Assembly (NCBI GenBank): GCA_000509105.1
Contig: BAIF02000033.1
Coordinates: 42,591 to 106,590, forward strand
Direction of reading: 5' to 3'
DNA length: 64,000 bases
Source: Clostridiales bacterium VE202-21
GTDB taxonomy: Bacteria; Bacillota; Clostridia; Lachnospirales; Lachnospiraceae
Part shown: piece by piece, positions 9,478 to 18,548 of the stretch
Numbering within the stretch: the stretch's first letter is position 1
Layout: each line of letters starts with the position of its first letter
Notes under the pieces: generated by a model
Told to the model about the DNA's origin: nothing
What the model saw: only the letters and a program-made list of their open reading frames with translations
Databases searched by the model: none
Translations under genes and position numbers: made by a program

Positions 9478-9502
9478 AACAGTCCAGCTTGTCTGAACTA
9501 TT
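9478..9502. repeat. AACAGTYC hairpin repeat, copy 2
   Basis: AACAGTCCAG at 9478-9487 pairs imperfectly with CTGAACTATT at 9493-9502, preceded by GGCTGGATG at about 9467-9475. The same GGCTGGATG plus AACAGT arrangement recurs at 60261-60300. Confidence 0.45.
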
Positions 9503-9557
9503 AAATAAACTTTGGATAAATAAACAGGTTTATAAAATAGTGTTGCCGAAGAAACAG

Positions 9558-9644
9558 CAGGCAGTCTTTTTCAGAAGAAAAGGGGTCAGCCCCTCTGCAG
9601 AGGGGTCTGACCCCTTTTCTCTTTTTCTGTAAAAAGATTGCCTG
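9558..9644. terminator. 87-nt foldback, strong bidirectional terminator
   Basis: This nearly perfect foldback has an outer arm at 9558-9571 paired to 9631-9644, a middle arm at 9576-9589 paired to 9607-9620, and an inner palindrome at 9590-9605. It is followed by TTTTT on the plus strand. It contains GGGGTCTGACCCC, whose complement also occurs inside the gene at 52181. It separates the URO-D-like gene from the LacI gene and could be a terminator derived from a small palindromic repeat. Confidence 0.75.
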
Positions 9645-9700
9645 TTTTTGTAAAATAAAGTAAAATCAAATAAAAACAGCAGTAAAAAGGAGGAGATTTT

Positions 9701-10684
9701 ATGGCTGGGATCCGTGATGTGGCAAAAGCGGCAGGAGTATCCATTTCAACAGTTTCTAATGTACTGAATGGAAAACGCAATGTAGGGGAAGAGACAAAAA
9801 ATAAGGTTCTGCGCATTTGTGAGGAACTGTCTTATTATCCAAATATAGCAGGAAGAACGCTCAAAAAGGGAGACAGTAAAACAATCTTATTTAATTTCAG
9901 TGATTTTGACCGTACCTTTTTTTTGAAAATTATCCGCGGCATCAGTGATTATGCCAATGAAAATGATTACGATTTTATTATCAGTACCAGCAAGTCCTGT
10001 GAAAAGTATATGCGGAGCAATCTGACGGCCGGCTGCATCAGCCTGGATTCGAAGATGAGCAATGAGACACTGTTAAGAGCGGCGTCTGAGACATACCCGA
10101 TTGTGGTTCTGGACCGGGTTCTGCACAACCCCTATATTAAAACCATCGTCAACAATAATTACGACTCTATGTGCCAGCTGGTGCAGCGGGTCATTGACTG
10201 CGGCTACAGGAAATTTGCCTATATAGGGGGGATTGAGACAACGGATGACAACAAGGAGCGCTACAAGGCTTTTCTGGATGTACTGGAGCAGAATCATATC
10301 GGCTTCAAGCGGGAAAATTATTATGCTGGCGATTACCGGGAAAAAAGCGGTTACCGTGCGGCAAAGATTATTATGCTCAGTGAACGGCTTCCGGAGGCGT
10401 TGATGTGTGCGAATGACAATATGGCAATTGGGGCTATCAAGGCCTTCCGCGAAAACGGCATCCGTGTACCGGAGGATATTGCAGTTACCGGTTATGATAA
10501 TTCTGATCTGTCCAGCATCATGGAGCTGACCACTGTAGAAGTTCCGGATTATGAGCGGGGATATCTGGCAGCACAGTACCTTGTTGAGAATATTGAAGGA
10601 AAAAGAAATGTGGAGTTGTTCAGGATAGCGGCCCAAGTAAAATGGAGAAAAACGGTGGGGAGTAAAATAAAGAAAAATAATTAG
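9701..10684 (+). CDS. LacI-family transcriptional regulator
   Basis: This 327-aa repressor has an N-terminal helix-turn-helix (IRDVAKAAGVSISTVSNVLN, residues 3-22), a hinge region, and a periplasmic-binding-protein-like ligand domain (about residues 60-320) with PEALMCANDNMAIGAIKAF and VPEDIAVTGYDNSD. AAAGGAGGAG precedes the ATG. It stands directly upstream of an ABC importer, GH65 and beta-phosphoglucomutase, and a matching palindromic operator lies at 10849-10864, so it most likely controls that operon in response to a disaccharide or its product. Confidence 0.88.
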   Translation: MAGIRDVAKAAGVSISTVSNVLNGKRNVGEETKNKVLRICEELSYYPNIAGRTLKKGDSKTILFNFSDFDRTFFLKIIRGISDYANENDYDFIISTSKSCEKYMRSNLTAGCISLDSKMSNETLLRAASETYPIVVLDRVLHNPYIKTIVNNNYDSMCQLVQRVIDCGYRKFAYIGGIETTDDNKERYKAFLDVLEQNHIGFKRENYYAGDYREKSGYRAAKIIMLSERLPEALMCANDNMAIGAIKAFRENGIRVPEDIAVTGYDNSDLSSIMELTTVEVPDYERGYLAAQYLVENIEGKRNVELFRIAAQVKWRKTVGSKIKKNN

Positions 10685-10816
10685 TGTTTACATATAGTGT
10701 TTACTAAAATATATGTGTAAAAATGCCGAGATTATAAGGAAAAATACTAGAATACGATAAAAATATTGTGAAAAACAGAGGGAATCAGCATTTTTTATTT
10801 TAATACTGAAAAACAA

Positions 10817-10864
10817 TTGACGAAAATCAAAACTGAAATTAAAATTTGTGTATAACGTTTTACA
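10817..10864 (+). promoter_or_regulatory. Promoter and LacI-type operator of disaccharide operon
   Basis: TTGACG (10817-10822), a 17-bp spacer and TAAAAT (10840-10845) are followed immediately by TGTATAACGTTTTACA (10849-10864), a 16-bp near-palindrome centred on ACGT as in LacI-family operators. Its position at the start site fits repression by the LacI protein encoded just upstream. Two copies of AGTGTTTAC also occur at about 10683 and 10698. Confidence 0.7.
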
Positions 10865-10906
10865 AATGAAGCGCTGAATAACCAGCAATAAATGGGAGGA
10901 GAGAAA

Positions 10907-12166
10907 ATGAAATTAAAAAAATTGTGTAGTTTACTCATGGGAACGGTAATGCTGGCATCCCTGGCATTGACAGGATGCGGCGGAAAGGAAGACGGTGCAG
11001 GAGACAAAGCGGAGAAAAATAATGACACTGTCGATAAGATAGTAATTTTCCAGTCAAAGGTAGATATTATTGACCAGCTGGAAGCACTGTCTGAGGATTA
11101 TAAGGAAGAGACCGGTGTAGAGGTAGAGGTATGGGAGGCCCCCGGAGATGATTATTATCAGCAGCTGAAGTCCAAACTGGCGAATAATCAGGGGCCGACG
11201 CTGATGTCCTTTGTACCGGGTACGGAATCGGAACAGATGAAGAATTATCTGACAGATTTGAGCGATTTAAGTTTTACGGATAAGATCGCAGAGGGAATGG
11301 CGGATGTAATTGACGGAAAGACTGTCGGTATCCCGTATACGGTAGAAGGGTTCGGCGTTGTATATAACAAAGATCTGATGGATGCTGCCGCACTGAAAAC
11401 AACCGACGATTTTATCAACATGTTAAAGGAGCAGAAAGAGGCTGGAATAAACGGGTTTGCGCTGTCTCAGGAAAGTTACTTTATAATCGGCCATATTTTA
11501 AATACTCCGTTCTCGCTGCAGGATGATCCGAAAGCCTTTATGCAGGATGTAATTGACGGAAAAATCAATTTAAAGGACGTGCCGGAGTTCCAGGAGTTTG
11601 CGAAACTGTATGATGCAGTCCGCACATACTGCAAAAATCCACTGGAATCAAGCTATGATCAGCAGTGCGGAGATTTTGCCACAGGGAAATCAGCTTCAAT
11701 ACATCAGGGAAACTGGGCATACAGTATGTTTGCAGATTATGATATGGACTTTGACATGGGCATGGCTCCGCTTCCGCTTGGAGGAAATGATAAACTGGCA
11801 GTCAGCGTTCCCAGCGCATGGTATGTAAACTCTCAGGTATCAGAAGCAGAGCAGCAGGCAGGGAAAGACTTCTTGGAATGGTTATATACAAGTGAGACCG
11901 GAAAGAATTATCTGATGAATGAATTCGATTTTATTCCAGTTGTAGAAGGAATGACTAATGATGATTTAAATGTTCTGTCTCAGGAATTAGCGGATTATAC
12001 AGAATCTGGAAAAACAATATCCTGGGCGCTTAATTACTATCCGGCAGGTATTGTAGATGTATATCTCGTGCCGATTGCAGAAGGATTTTTTACCACAGAC
12101 ATGAGTACAGATGAATTTTTGGATGAACTAACCAAAGCCTTTGTTCAGGCGGGAGCCGGAAACTAA
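10907..12166 (+). CDS. Sugar ABC transporter substrate-binding lipoprotein
   Basis: This 419-aa solute-binding protein of the MalE class begins with the lipoprotein signal MKLKKLCSLLMG and the lipobox LALTGCGGK, so it is membrane-anchored outside the cell. Features of sugar-binding SBPs include GIPYTVEGFGVVYNKDLMD and SIHQGNWAYSMF. An upstream in-frame ATG at 10892 overlaps the GGGAGGAG ribosome site; the ATG at 10907 gives correct spacing and a proper signal peptide. It is the first gene after the LacI-type operator and is followed by two permeases and GH65, which suggests an alpha-linked disaccharide as ligand. Confidence 0.88.
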   Translation: MKLKKLCSLLMGTVMLASLALTGCGGKEDGAGDKAEKNNDTVDKIVIFQSKVDIIDQLEALSEDYKEETGVEVEVWEAPGDDYYQQLKSKLANNQGPTLMSFVPGTESEQMKNYLTDLSDLSFTDKIAEGMADVIDGKTVGIPYTVEGFGVVYNKDLMDAAALKTTDDFINMLKEQKEAGINGFALSQESYFIIGHILNTPFSLQDDPKAFMQDVIDGKINLKDVPEFQEFAKLYDAVRTYCKNPLESSYDQQCGDFATGKSASIHQGNWAYSMFADYDMDFDMGMAPLPLGGNDKLAVSVPSAWYVNSQVSEAEQQAGKDFLEWLYTSETGKNYLMNEFDFIPVVEGMTNDDLNVLSQELADYTESGKTISWALNYYPAGIVDVYLVPIAEGFFTTDMSTDEFLDELTKAFVQAGAGN

Positions 12167-12184
12167 GAAGTGATCAGGAAAAAG

Positions 12185-12221
12185 ATGGCAGTTCTGATAT
12201 GCAAATAGAGCTGCCATTTTT
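12185..12221 (+). terminator. Attenuator-like hairpin between SBP and permease
   Basis: A 10-bp stem (12185-12194 with 12208-12217, one wobble) is followed by a T-run in TTTTTATG. It probably lowers read-through into the permeases relative to the binding protein. Confidence 0.6.
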
Positions 12222-12238
12222 ATGCCAGGGAGGTAAAT

Positions 12239-13123
12239 ATGGCTAAGAAGAAAAAAGTAAAAAGAATGGGCTGGTATGCGTTGTTTGTGCTTCCGCTGCT
12301 ATTTATCTTCACAACGGTAGTGCTGATACCATTTGTTATTGGGATCGGATACGCATTCTTTTCCTGGGACGGGCTGCCCTTAAACCCGAAGGTCTTTGTG
12401 GGACTCGATAATTTTGTGCAGCTGTTCTCAGATCAGCGTTTTTTAAACAGTGCAGTTCATACCATAGTATTCACACTGCTGGCCATTGCTGCTATTAATA
12501 TACTGGGGCTTGGATTTGCCTTAATGGTGACCACGAAGCTGAAAGTCAGAAATATTGCAAGGACTATGCTGTTTATGCCTTACCTAATCGGCGGGCTGAT
12601 TCTGGGATATATCTGGAAATTCGTCCTGGGAGATGCATTGTCGTATATCGGCGAACTTACCGGATGGGGCGGTATTTTTACCAATTGGCTGTTAGACGGG
12701 AAATGGGCGCTGGCCGCCATGGTTGTGGTTGCGACCTGGCAGATGGCCGGCTATATTATGATTATTTATATTACCGGAATACAGGCAATACCGGATGATG
12801 TGATTGAGGCCGCTCAGGTAGACGGGGCGGGCTTCTGGCAGTGCCTGTTTAAAATTAAATTTCCGTTGCTGATGCCTTCCTTTACCATATGTTTGTTTAT
12901 GACATTGTCCAACTGTCTGAAGATATTTGACGTGAATCTGTCTCTGACGGGGGGCGGCCCCCAGAATGCCACTGAAATGTTTGCCATGAATATTTATAAT
13001 GAAATCTTTTCTTTGAATAATTATGGATACGGGCAGGCGAAAGCAATTGTGTTCTTTGTGGTGGTTGCTCTGGTTACTCTGATTCAAGTATCCATAACGA
13101 AAAAGCGGGAGGTGGAGATGTAA
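12239..13123 (+). CDS. Sugar ABC transporter permease (MalF type)
   Basis: This 294-aa membrane subunit has a basic start (AKKKKVKRMGWYALFVLPLL), several membrane segments, and the EAA loop DDVIEAAQVDGAGFWQC (about residues 183-199) that contacts the ATPase. TGGGPQNATEMFAMNIY is the usual MalF-type C-proximal motif. It pairs with the permease that follows; its stop codon overlaps an ATG at 13123 in the pattern TAATG, which is normally a translational coupling signal. Confidence 0.9.
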   Translation: MAKKKKVKRMGWYALFVLPLLFIFTTVVLIPFVIGIGYAFFSWDGLPLNPKVFVGLDNFVQLFSDQRFLNSAVHTIVFTLLAIAAINILGLGFALMVTTKLKVRNIARTMLFMPYLIGGLILGYIWKFVLGDALSYIGELTGWGGIFTNWLLDGKWALAAMVVVATWQMAGYIMIIYITGIQAIPDDVIEAAQVDGAGFWQCLFKIKFPLLMPSFTICLFMTLSNCLKIFDVNLSLTGGGPQNATEMFAMNIYNEIFSLNNYGYGQAKAIVFFVVVALVTLIQVSITKKREVEM

Positions 13124-13134
13124 TGTAAAAGTTT

Positions 13135-13950
13135 TTGGTTAATACACTCGTACTCCTTTTATGCGCGGTTTTTCTATTTCCCATTTATCTGGTCGTGGTG
13201 AATTCATTTAAAAACCGCTCGGAGCTATATGCAAACATTATGGCTCTGCCAGGTGAATTCACCTTTGAATACTACGAAAAAGCCATGGCTAAAATGAATT
13301 TTTTTCGAGCGTTTGGAAATTCGCTGATTGTAACAATTGTATCTACCTTGCTGATTGTGCTTCTTGCCTCTATGACGGCATGGATGCTGGTGCGTGTGAA
13401 CAATCTGCTTAGTAAAATCATCTTCAACCTTTTGATAGCAACTATGCTGATTCCCTTCCAGACGCTGATGATGCCTTTACTGCAGGAAATGGGCTGGATA
13501 CGGGATAACCTGCATATACCTGTGCTTGATACGCTGGGAGGGCTGATCTACATGAATGTGGGATTTGGGGCCAGCATGGCAGTATTTTTATATCATGGCT
13601 TTGTAAAATCAATCCCTGTTTCGCTGGAAGAAGCGGCACAGATTGACGGCTGCAGCAGACTGGGGATCTTTTTCAAAATTGTGTTTCCCATGCTAAAGCC
13701 GACTACTGTAACAGTGGCGATTCTGGATGTTATCTGGATCTGGAACGACTACCTGCTGCCTGCGCTGGTGCTGTCCAGTAAAGCAAACCGTACCATACCA
13801 CTGTCCACGGCAGCCTTTTTCGGACAATTTACCATACAGTGGAATATGGCTATGGCAGGTTTGACACTGACAATCATTCCGGTTATCATCTTTTATCTCT
13901 GTGCCCAGAAACATATTGTTAAGGGCGTGGTGGCAGGAGCAGTAAAATAG
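13135..13950 (+). CDS. Sugar ABC transporter permease (MalG type), start disrupted
   Basis: This 271-aa MalG-type permease has the N-terminal membrane segment VNTLVLLLCAVFLFPIYLVV, the EAA loop VSLEEAAQIDGCSRLGI (about residues 161-177) and the C-terminus VKGVVAGAVK. The natural coupled start would be the ATG at 13123, but it is followed at once by TAA (13126-13128), then in the same frame by codons for Lys-Phe and the TTG at 13135. The protein can therefore only be made if ribosomes restart at that TTG, which has no well-placed ribosome site (the GGAGG is about 20 bp away), or if the stop is a sequencing error. The rest of the reading frame is intact, so loss of function is not certain. Confidence 0.75.
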   Translation: MVNTLVLLLCAVFLFPIYLVVVNSFKNRSELYANIMALPGEFTFEYYEKAMAKMNFFRAFGNSLIVTIVSTLLIVLLASMTAWMLVRVNNLLSKIIFNLLIATMLIPFQTLMMPLLQEMGWIRDNLHIPVLDTLGGLIYMNVGFGASMAVFLYHGFVKSIPVSLEEAAQIDGCSRLGIFFKIVFPMLKPTTVTVAILDVIWIWNDYLLPALVLSSKANRTIPLSTAAFFGQFTIQWNMAMAGLTLTIIPVIIFYLCAQKHIVKGVVAGAVK

Positions 13951-13969
13951 AAAGTTAGGCGGTGTAAAG

Positions 13970-16217
13970 ATGCGGCATTTATATAAAGCGGACTTTAAAG
14001 AGGCGGATAATGAAAAACTGCTGTTGCAGGAGACCATATTCCATAATGCAAATGGCTATATTGGAGTCCGGGGATGTCTTGAGGAAGGGACACGAAAAAA
14101 TTATGACACGATCCGGGGAACCTATATCAACGGATTTTACGATTTTACCAAAATGAATCAGGCCGAAAAATTGTGCGGGCTGGTGGAAGAAAAACAGACG
14201 ATAGTAAATGTAGCAGATACCCAGACAATACATCTTTGTATTGATGGAGAAATGCTTTCACCTGATACAGGAAAATTCCTGGACGGTGAGAGGGTGCTGG
14301 ATATGGACGGCGGTTTTACGCTGCGCAGGTTCCGATATGAAACTTCCCGGGGCAAGCAGGCGGTTATAGAGATCAGACGCATGACATCCTTTGCTCTGCC
14401 GTCCCTGTTTACGATCGAATATAAGGTAAAGGCGGTAAATTTCAGCGGCCCGGTGGAGTTTATTTCCTGGCACAGCGGAAAGGTACAGAACTACTGCAAT
14501 CCGGATGATCCCAGAGTGGCGGGAGAAAGCGTCCAGTATCTGCGGACAGAGGCCTGCTTTGAAGAGAATGGGGTATCTTATATTCTTTCCCGTACAATGA
14601 ATTCCGGTCTCGGGGTATGCAGCGCAGCGGCTCATAAGATCAATGGGATACATGTCAGGGAGAACGGGCATGTGGACATGGAAAAGGGGCAGGCTAAAAA
14701 GACCATTCCTGTTTTTCTGGAGACCGGACAGGAGGCGGTACTTGAGAAATACAGTATTTTTACGGATTCCATCCGTAATCCGGACTGTCTGGAAACAGCG
14801 AAGCAGAATATGCAGAAGGTTTTGGAGACGGGACTTGCATACTATAACCTGGAGCAGGAACGCTACTTAAAGCATTTCTGGGAGAATTCTGCTTTGGAGA
14901 TCACGGGAGATGCGGAGCTGTCCAGCGCAGTTCATTATAATTTGTACCAGCTGGTTCAGTCAGTCAGCAAGGATAAGTACGGTAATATTGCGGCAAAAGG
15001 ATTAAGTGGAGAGGGGTATGAAGGCCACTACTTCTGGGATACGGAAATGTATATACAGCCCTTTTTTGTACTGACAAACCCTGAAATTTCCAGAAACCTG
15101 CTGTCATACCGTTATGAGATACTCCGGGAAGCCAGAGAAAATGCCAGGATTTTGGGGCATAAGAAGGGTGCGCTGTATCCTTGGCGTACCATTATGGGGA
15201 AGGAATGCTCCGGATACTTTCCTTCGGGCAGTGCACAGTACCATATTAACGGTGATATTGCCTATGCTGCCGCAGCCTATTATCTTGCCACGCAGGATCT
15301 GGAATTCATGGCAAAAAAGGGTGCGGAGATCGAAACATTGGTATAATAATTATTGTTTACAAGGCAGGTGTACTCGTCCGGTCCTGTCACTGTATGGATC
15401 TGGAAAGTCCCATTATAATAGTTCCCGACATCCATCCACAGCCTGGCAGGCGCAGTACAATCTGCACTGGGCGGTTGCCATATACCAGCTCCTTAAGGAA
15501 GCCGGGCTAGAACGGGACGTTGTGGACCGAATCGGCCTGACAGAGGAGGAACTCCGGGAATTCCGGGAGGCGGAGGAGCATATGTACCTTCCTTATGATG
15601 AAATCCTAGGGATTAACCCCCAGGATGACTCCTTCCTTTCAAAAGAAGTCTGGGATTTAAAAAATACAAAGGTGGAGGAATTTCCTCTTTTGCTGCATTA
15701 CCATCCCATGTATCTGTACCGCTATCAGGTATGCAAACAGGCGGATACGGTACTGGCACATTTTATATTTGAGGATGCCCAGAGCCTGGAAACGATTCGG
15801 AAGTCTTTTCTGTATTATGAGAAGATTACCACCCATGATTCCTCTCTGTCTACCTGTATATACAGTATTGTGGCTTCCAGACTCGGCATGAGGGAGAAGG
15901 CCTACAGTTATTTTGGTGATTCTGCCAAGCTGGATTTGTACAATACACATAAGAATACAAAGGACGGTATCCATACGGCCAATATGGGGGGGACCTATAT
16001 GGCAATTGTCTATGGTTTTGCAGGACTCAGGCTGAAAGAGACGGGTTTGCACCTTTCTCCTTATCTGCCTGAAAAATGGGACAGCTACCGGTTTTGTTTC
16101 CTGTACCACGGGAGCCAGATTGAGGCGGAGACGGATAAAGAAGGCACGCGCCTGGCACTGAAGAGAGGGGCGCCGGTTCAGATCTTTCTATACGGAAAAG
16201 CTTATACAGTACGGTAA
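13970..16217 (+). pseudogene. GH65 disaccharide phosphorylase, broken in the middle
   Basis: This was a glycoside hydrolase family 65 enzyme (maltose, kojibiose, nigerose or trehalose phosphorylase type, about 750 aa), which splits an alpha-glucobiose with phosphate into glucose and beta-glucose 1-phosphate. The N-terminal part is readable to 15346 (super-sandwich domain, then GYEGHYFWDTEMYIQPFF, GALYPWRTI and SGSAQYHINGDIAYA). The C-terminal part is readable in another frame from about 15450 to 16217 (QYNLHWAVAIYQLLKEAG, DGIHTANMGGTYMAIVYGF). Between about 15335 and 15455 no frame gives the conserved segment with the GPDEYH-type catalytic glutamate; the sequence looks like it carries several small indels rather than one. 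The gene is probably inactive. The beta-phosphoglucomutase that follows confirms the pathway. Confidence 0.8.
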
Positions 16218-16342
16218 TGCACCTTTTCTATTATTAGATACAGGGCATCTCAAAGTTAAGAAATGCCCATGAACAGCAGGAAAGACAGAGGACTGGTGAA
16301 TAGGTAAATTTTATAAAGGGACAGATCAGAGGATATTATAAT

Positions 16343-17005
16343 ATGGAGCATATTAAAGCGGTTATATTTGATTTAGACGGGGTCATCTGCGATACGGCAA
16401 AGTATCACTATCAGGCATGGAAACAACTGGCGGTTAAACTCGGCATTGATTTTACACAGAAAGATAACGAAAGGCTGAAAGGCGTAAGCCGTATGGAGTC
16501 GCTGGAAATATTGTTATCCATCGGCGGTTTACAGGCAGGGGAAAGCCAGAAGAGGGAATGGGCAAAACAGAAAAATGAGTGGTACATAAAGTACATATCC
16601 GGGATGACAGAAGATGATATATTACCGGGGGTAAACGAATTTATGGAAAAGCTGTGCCTTGCGCGGGTTAAAACGGCCCTTGGTTCCGCAAGTAAAAATG
16701 CCGGGATGATATTGGAGCTTTTGAAGATCAGGCAGTATTTCGACTGTGTCGTGGATGGAACAATGGTAAAAAGGGCGAAGCCGGATCCGGAAGTATTTTT
16801 AAAAGCAGCAGAAATGCTTGGCGTAATGCCGGAAGTCTGTCTGGTATTTGAAGATGCGGAAGCAGGAGTAGAAGCAGCAAAAAGGGCAGGAATGAAATGC
16901 GTGGGAATTGGAAGCGCTGCTGTTCTGGCGGGGGCAGACTGGGTCATAGACGGATTCGGAGACAGCAGGTTGGAAGAGATTTTCAGTTATTTAGCAAAAT
17001 ATTAA
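16343..17005 (+). CDS. pgmB: Beta-phosphoglucomutase
   Basis: This 220-aa HAD-superfamily phosphomutase converts beta-glucose 1-phosphate from GH65 phosphorolysis to glucose 6-phosphate. It shows the nucleophile motif FDLDGVICD (residues 9-17, with the DxD pair), the cap-domain entry AKYHYQAWKQLA, GSASKN (motif II serine), the lysine in KRAKPDPEVFLKAA, and EDAEAGVEAAKRAGM (motif IV acids). Length is standard for PgmB. It lies 126 bp downstream of the GH65 gene, and two terminators follow. Confidence 0.88.
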   Translation: MEHIKAVIFDLDGVICDTAKYHYQAWKQLAVKLGIDFTQKDNERLKGVSRMESLEILLSIGGLQAGESQKREWAKQKNEWYIKYISGMTEDDILPGVNEFMEKLCLARVKTALGSASKNAGMILELLKIRQYFDCVVDGTMVKRAKPDPEVFLKAAEMLGVMPEVCLVFEDAEAGVEAAKRAGMKCVGIGSAAVLAGADWVIDGFGDSRLEEIFSYLAKY

Positions 17006-17092
17006 TTGCAAGCAAAGAGGAAAAGTATAGGACTGCGGCAGAATAGCGGGCAATCAGCTATCTGGCGCAGTCCTGCTTTTAAACGGTAGAAT

Positions 17093-17135
17093 AAGAAAGT
17101 GCTGTCCGCTCATCAGCGGACAGCACTTTCTTTTT
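17093..17135 (+). terminator. Strong rho-independent terminator
   Basis: A perfect 18-bp stem (17093-17110 with 17115-17132) with a 4-nt loop CATC runs into a T-tract at 17131-17135. A weaker hairpin around AGGACTGCG/CGCAGTCCT (about 17030-17073) precedes it. Together they end the disaccharide module. Confidence 0.88.
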
Positions 17136-17183
17136 GGTAGAAATAGCAGAAAAACAAAAGAAAAGATTAGTAAAAAAGACGAA

Positions 17184-17212
17184 TTGACAAAAGTAAAGAA
17201 AATCACTATAAT
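17184..17212 (+). promoter_or_regulatory. Consensus promoter of URO-D/ribose-type ABC operon
   Basis: TTGACA (17184-17189), a 17-bp spacer and TATAAT (17207-17212) give a perfect consensus promoter. ATACATTTATAAAATA lies immediately downstream and resembles a sequence just after the promoter of the ROK gene at 23610, so it may be that regulator's operator. Confidence 0.88.
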
Positions 17213-17264
17213 ACATTTATAAAATAATTTAAACAAAGTATTTTGCTTTATGCGGAGGTGTATA

Positions 17265-18536
17265 ATGAGCGGAACATCGAGAGAAAGATTTCTACAGACA
17301 ATTAACCACCAGGATCCGGGAGATGTGGTGGTGGATTTGGGCGCTGCTTCTACTACTGGCATTCATGCAGAGGCTCTCTCTAATCTGCGGAGATATCTGG
17401 GGTTAAGTCCTAAAAGGGAGCGGATCAGCGAACCCTTTCAGCTCTTAGGCGAGGTGGACGAAGAGATGAGGAAGGCGCTTGGAATTGACATAGTGGGGAT
17501 CGGCACGAACTGGACCATATATGGATTTGAGAATACAGGGTGGAAAACCTGGCATCTGCCGCAGGGACTGGAGGTGCCGAAAGATTTTGTCTATACGGTG
17601 GATCATAAGAATAATACATACATGTACCCGTGTGGAGACATTCATGCAAAACCGGTGGCTAAGCTGCCGGCGGGCGGATATTTTTTCGATAATGTGGATC
17701 ACACTGCGGGAGAATTTGACGAAGAGACAGCCAGTGCCAGAAAGGACTTTAGAGATGATTATGCGGTTTATACAGACAGCCAGCTCCGGTTCATGGAAGA
17801 ACAGATAAACTATTATTACAAAAATACAGATTACGCCCTCTTCGGCGCCGCTGCGCTTACGGCTATGGGAGACATGGCCTATATCCCGGGGCCGGCGCAG
17901 AAGCTTCCCAGGGGAATCCGTTCCCCGGAGGACTGGCTGGTAGCCCATTACACCGTTCCGGAGTATGTACATGAATGCTATGAGATGCAGTTAGAGACTG
18001 CCATGAAAAATGTGAAGCTTTTGAAAGAAGCTGCGGGGAATAAGATCCAGGCTGTGTTCGTCAGCGGAACAGATCTGGGTACACAGAGGTCACAGTACAT
18101 ATCCAATGATATGTACCGGGAGTTTTACCTCCCTTACCATAAAAAACTGAATGACTGGATTCACCAGAACACGGAATGGAAGGTCTTTTTCCACTCATGC
18201 GGTGCAATTGAAAAACTGATGCCGGAATTATATGAGGCGGGCGTTGACATACTGAATCCGGTACAATGTTCTGCCGATGGCATGGATCCTGTGATGCTGA
18301 AAGAAAAATGGGGAGATAAGTTTGTTTTCTGGGGCGGCGGAGTCGATACACAAAAGACACTGCCGTTCGGAACGCCGGAAGAGGTCTATGCGGAAGTGCT
18401 GGAGCGGCTGAAGATCTTTGCACCGGGCGGCGGATTTGTCTTTAATACAATACACAATATCCAGGGGCCAACCAAGCCTGAAAATATTTATGCAATGTTT
18501 GAAGCCGTCCGGGACTACAACCGGATGACGAAATAG
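17265..18536 (+). CDS. URO-D family protein (methyltransferase-like)
   Basis: This 423-aa protein of the uroporphyrinogen decarboxylase superfamily has the N-terminal RERFLQTINHQDPGDVVVDLG, typical of the catabolic URO-D-like branch, and the segment FFHSCGAIEKLMPELYEAGVD (about residues 308-328) with an HxC pair that in MtaA-type methyltransferases helps bind zinc. The late third ligand Cys of MtaA is replaced by an IHNIQ segment (about 402-406). A start at 17250 would include the GGAGG at 17254-17258; the ATG at 17265 is better placed. It leads an operon with a ribose-type ABC importer and a polyol dehydrogenase, so it probably acts on the imported compound. The reaction is unknown; true heme synthesis is unlikely here. 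Confidence 0.7.
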   Translation: MSGTSRERFLQTINHQDPGDVVVDLGAASTTGIHAEALSNLRRYLGLSPKRERISEPFQLLGEVDEEMRKALGIDIVGIGTNWTIYGFENTGWKTWHLPQGLEVPKDFVYTVDHKNNTYMYPCGDIHAKPVAKLPAGGYFFDNVDHTAGEFDEETASARKDFRDDYAVYTDSQLRFMEEQINYYYKNTDYALFGAAALTAMGDMAYIPGPAQKLPRGIRSPEDWLVAHYTVPEYVHECYEMQLETAMKNVKLLKEAAGNKIQAVFVSGTDLGTQRSQYISNDMYREFYLPYHKKLNDWIHQNTEWKVFFHSCGAIEKLMPELYEAGVDILNPVQCSADGMDPVMLKEKWGDKFVFWGGGVDTQKTLPFGTPEEVYAEVLERLKIFAPGGGFVFNTIHNIQGPTKPENIYAMFEAVRDYNRMTK

Positions 18537-18548
18537 GGAGGATGGCAC

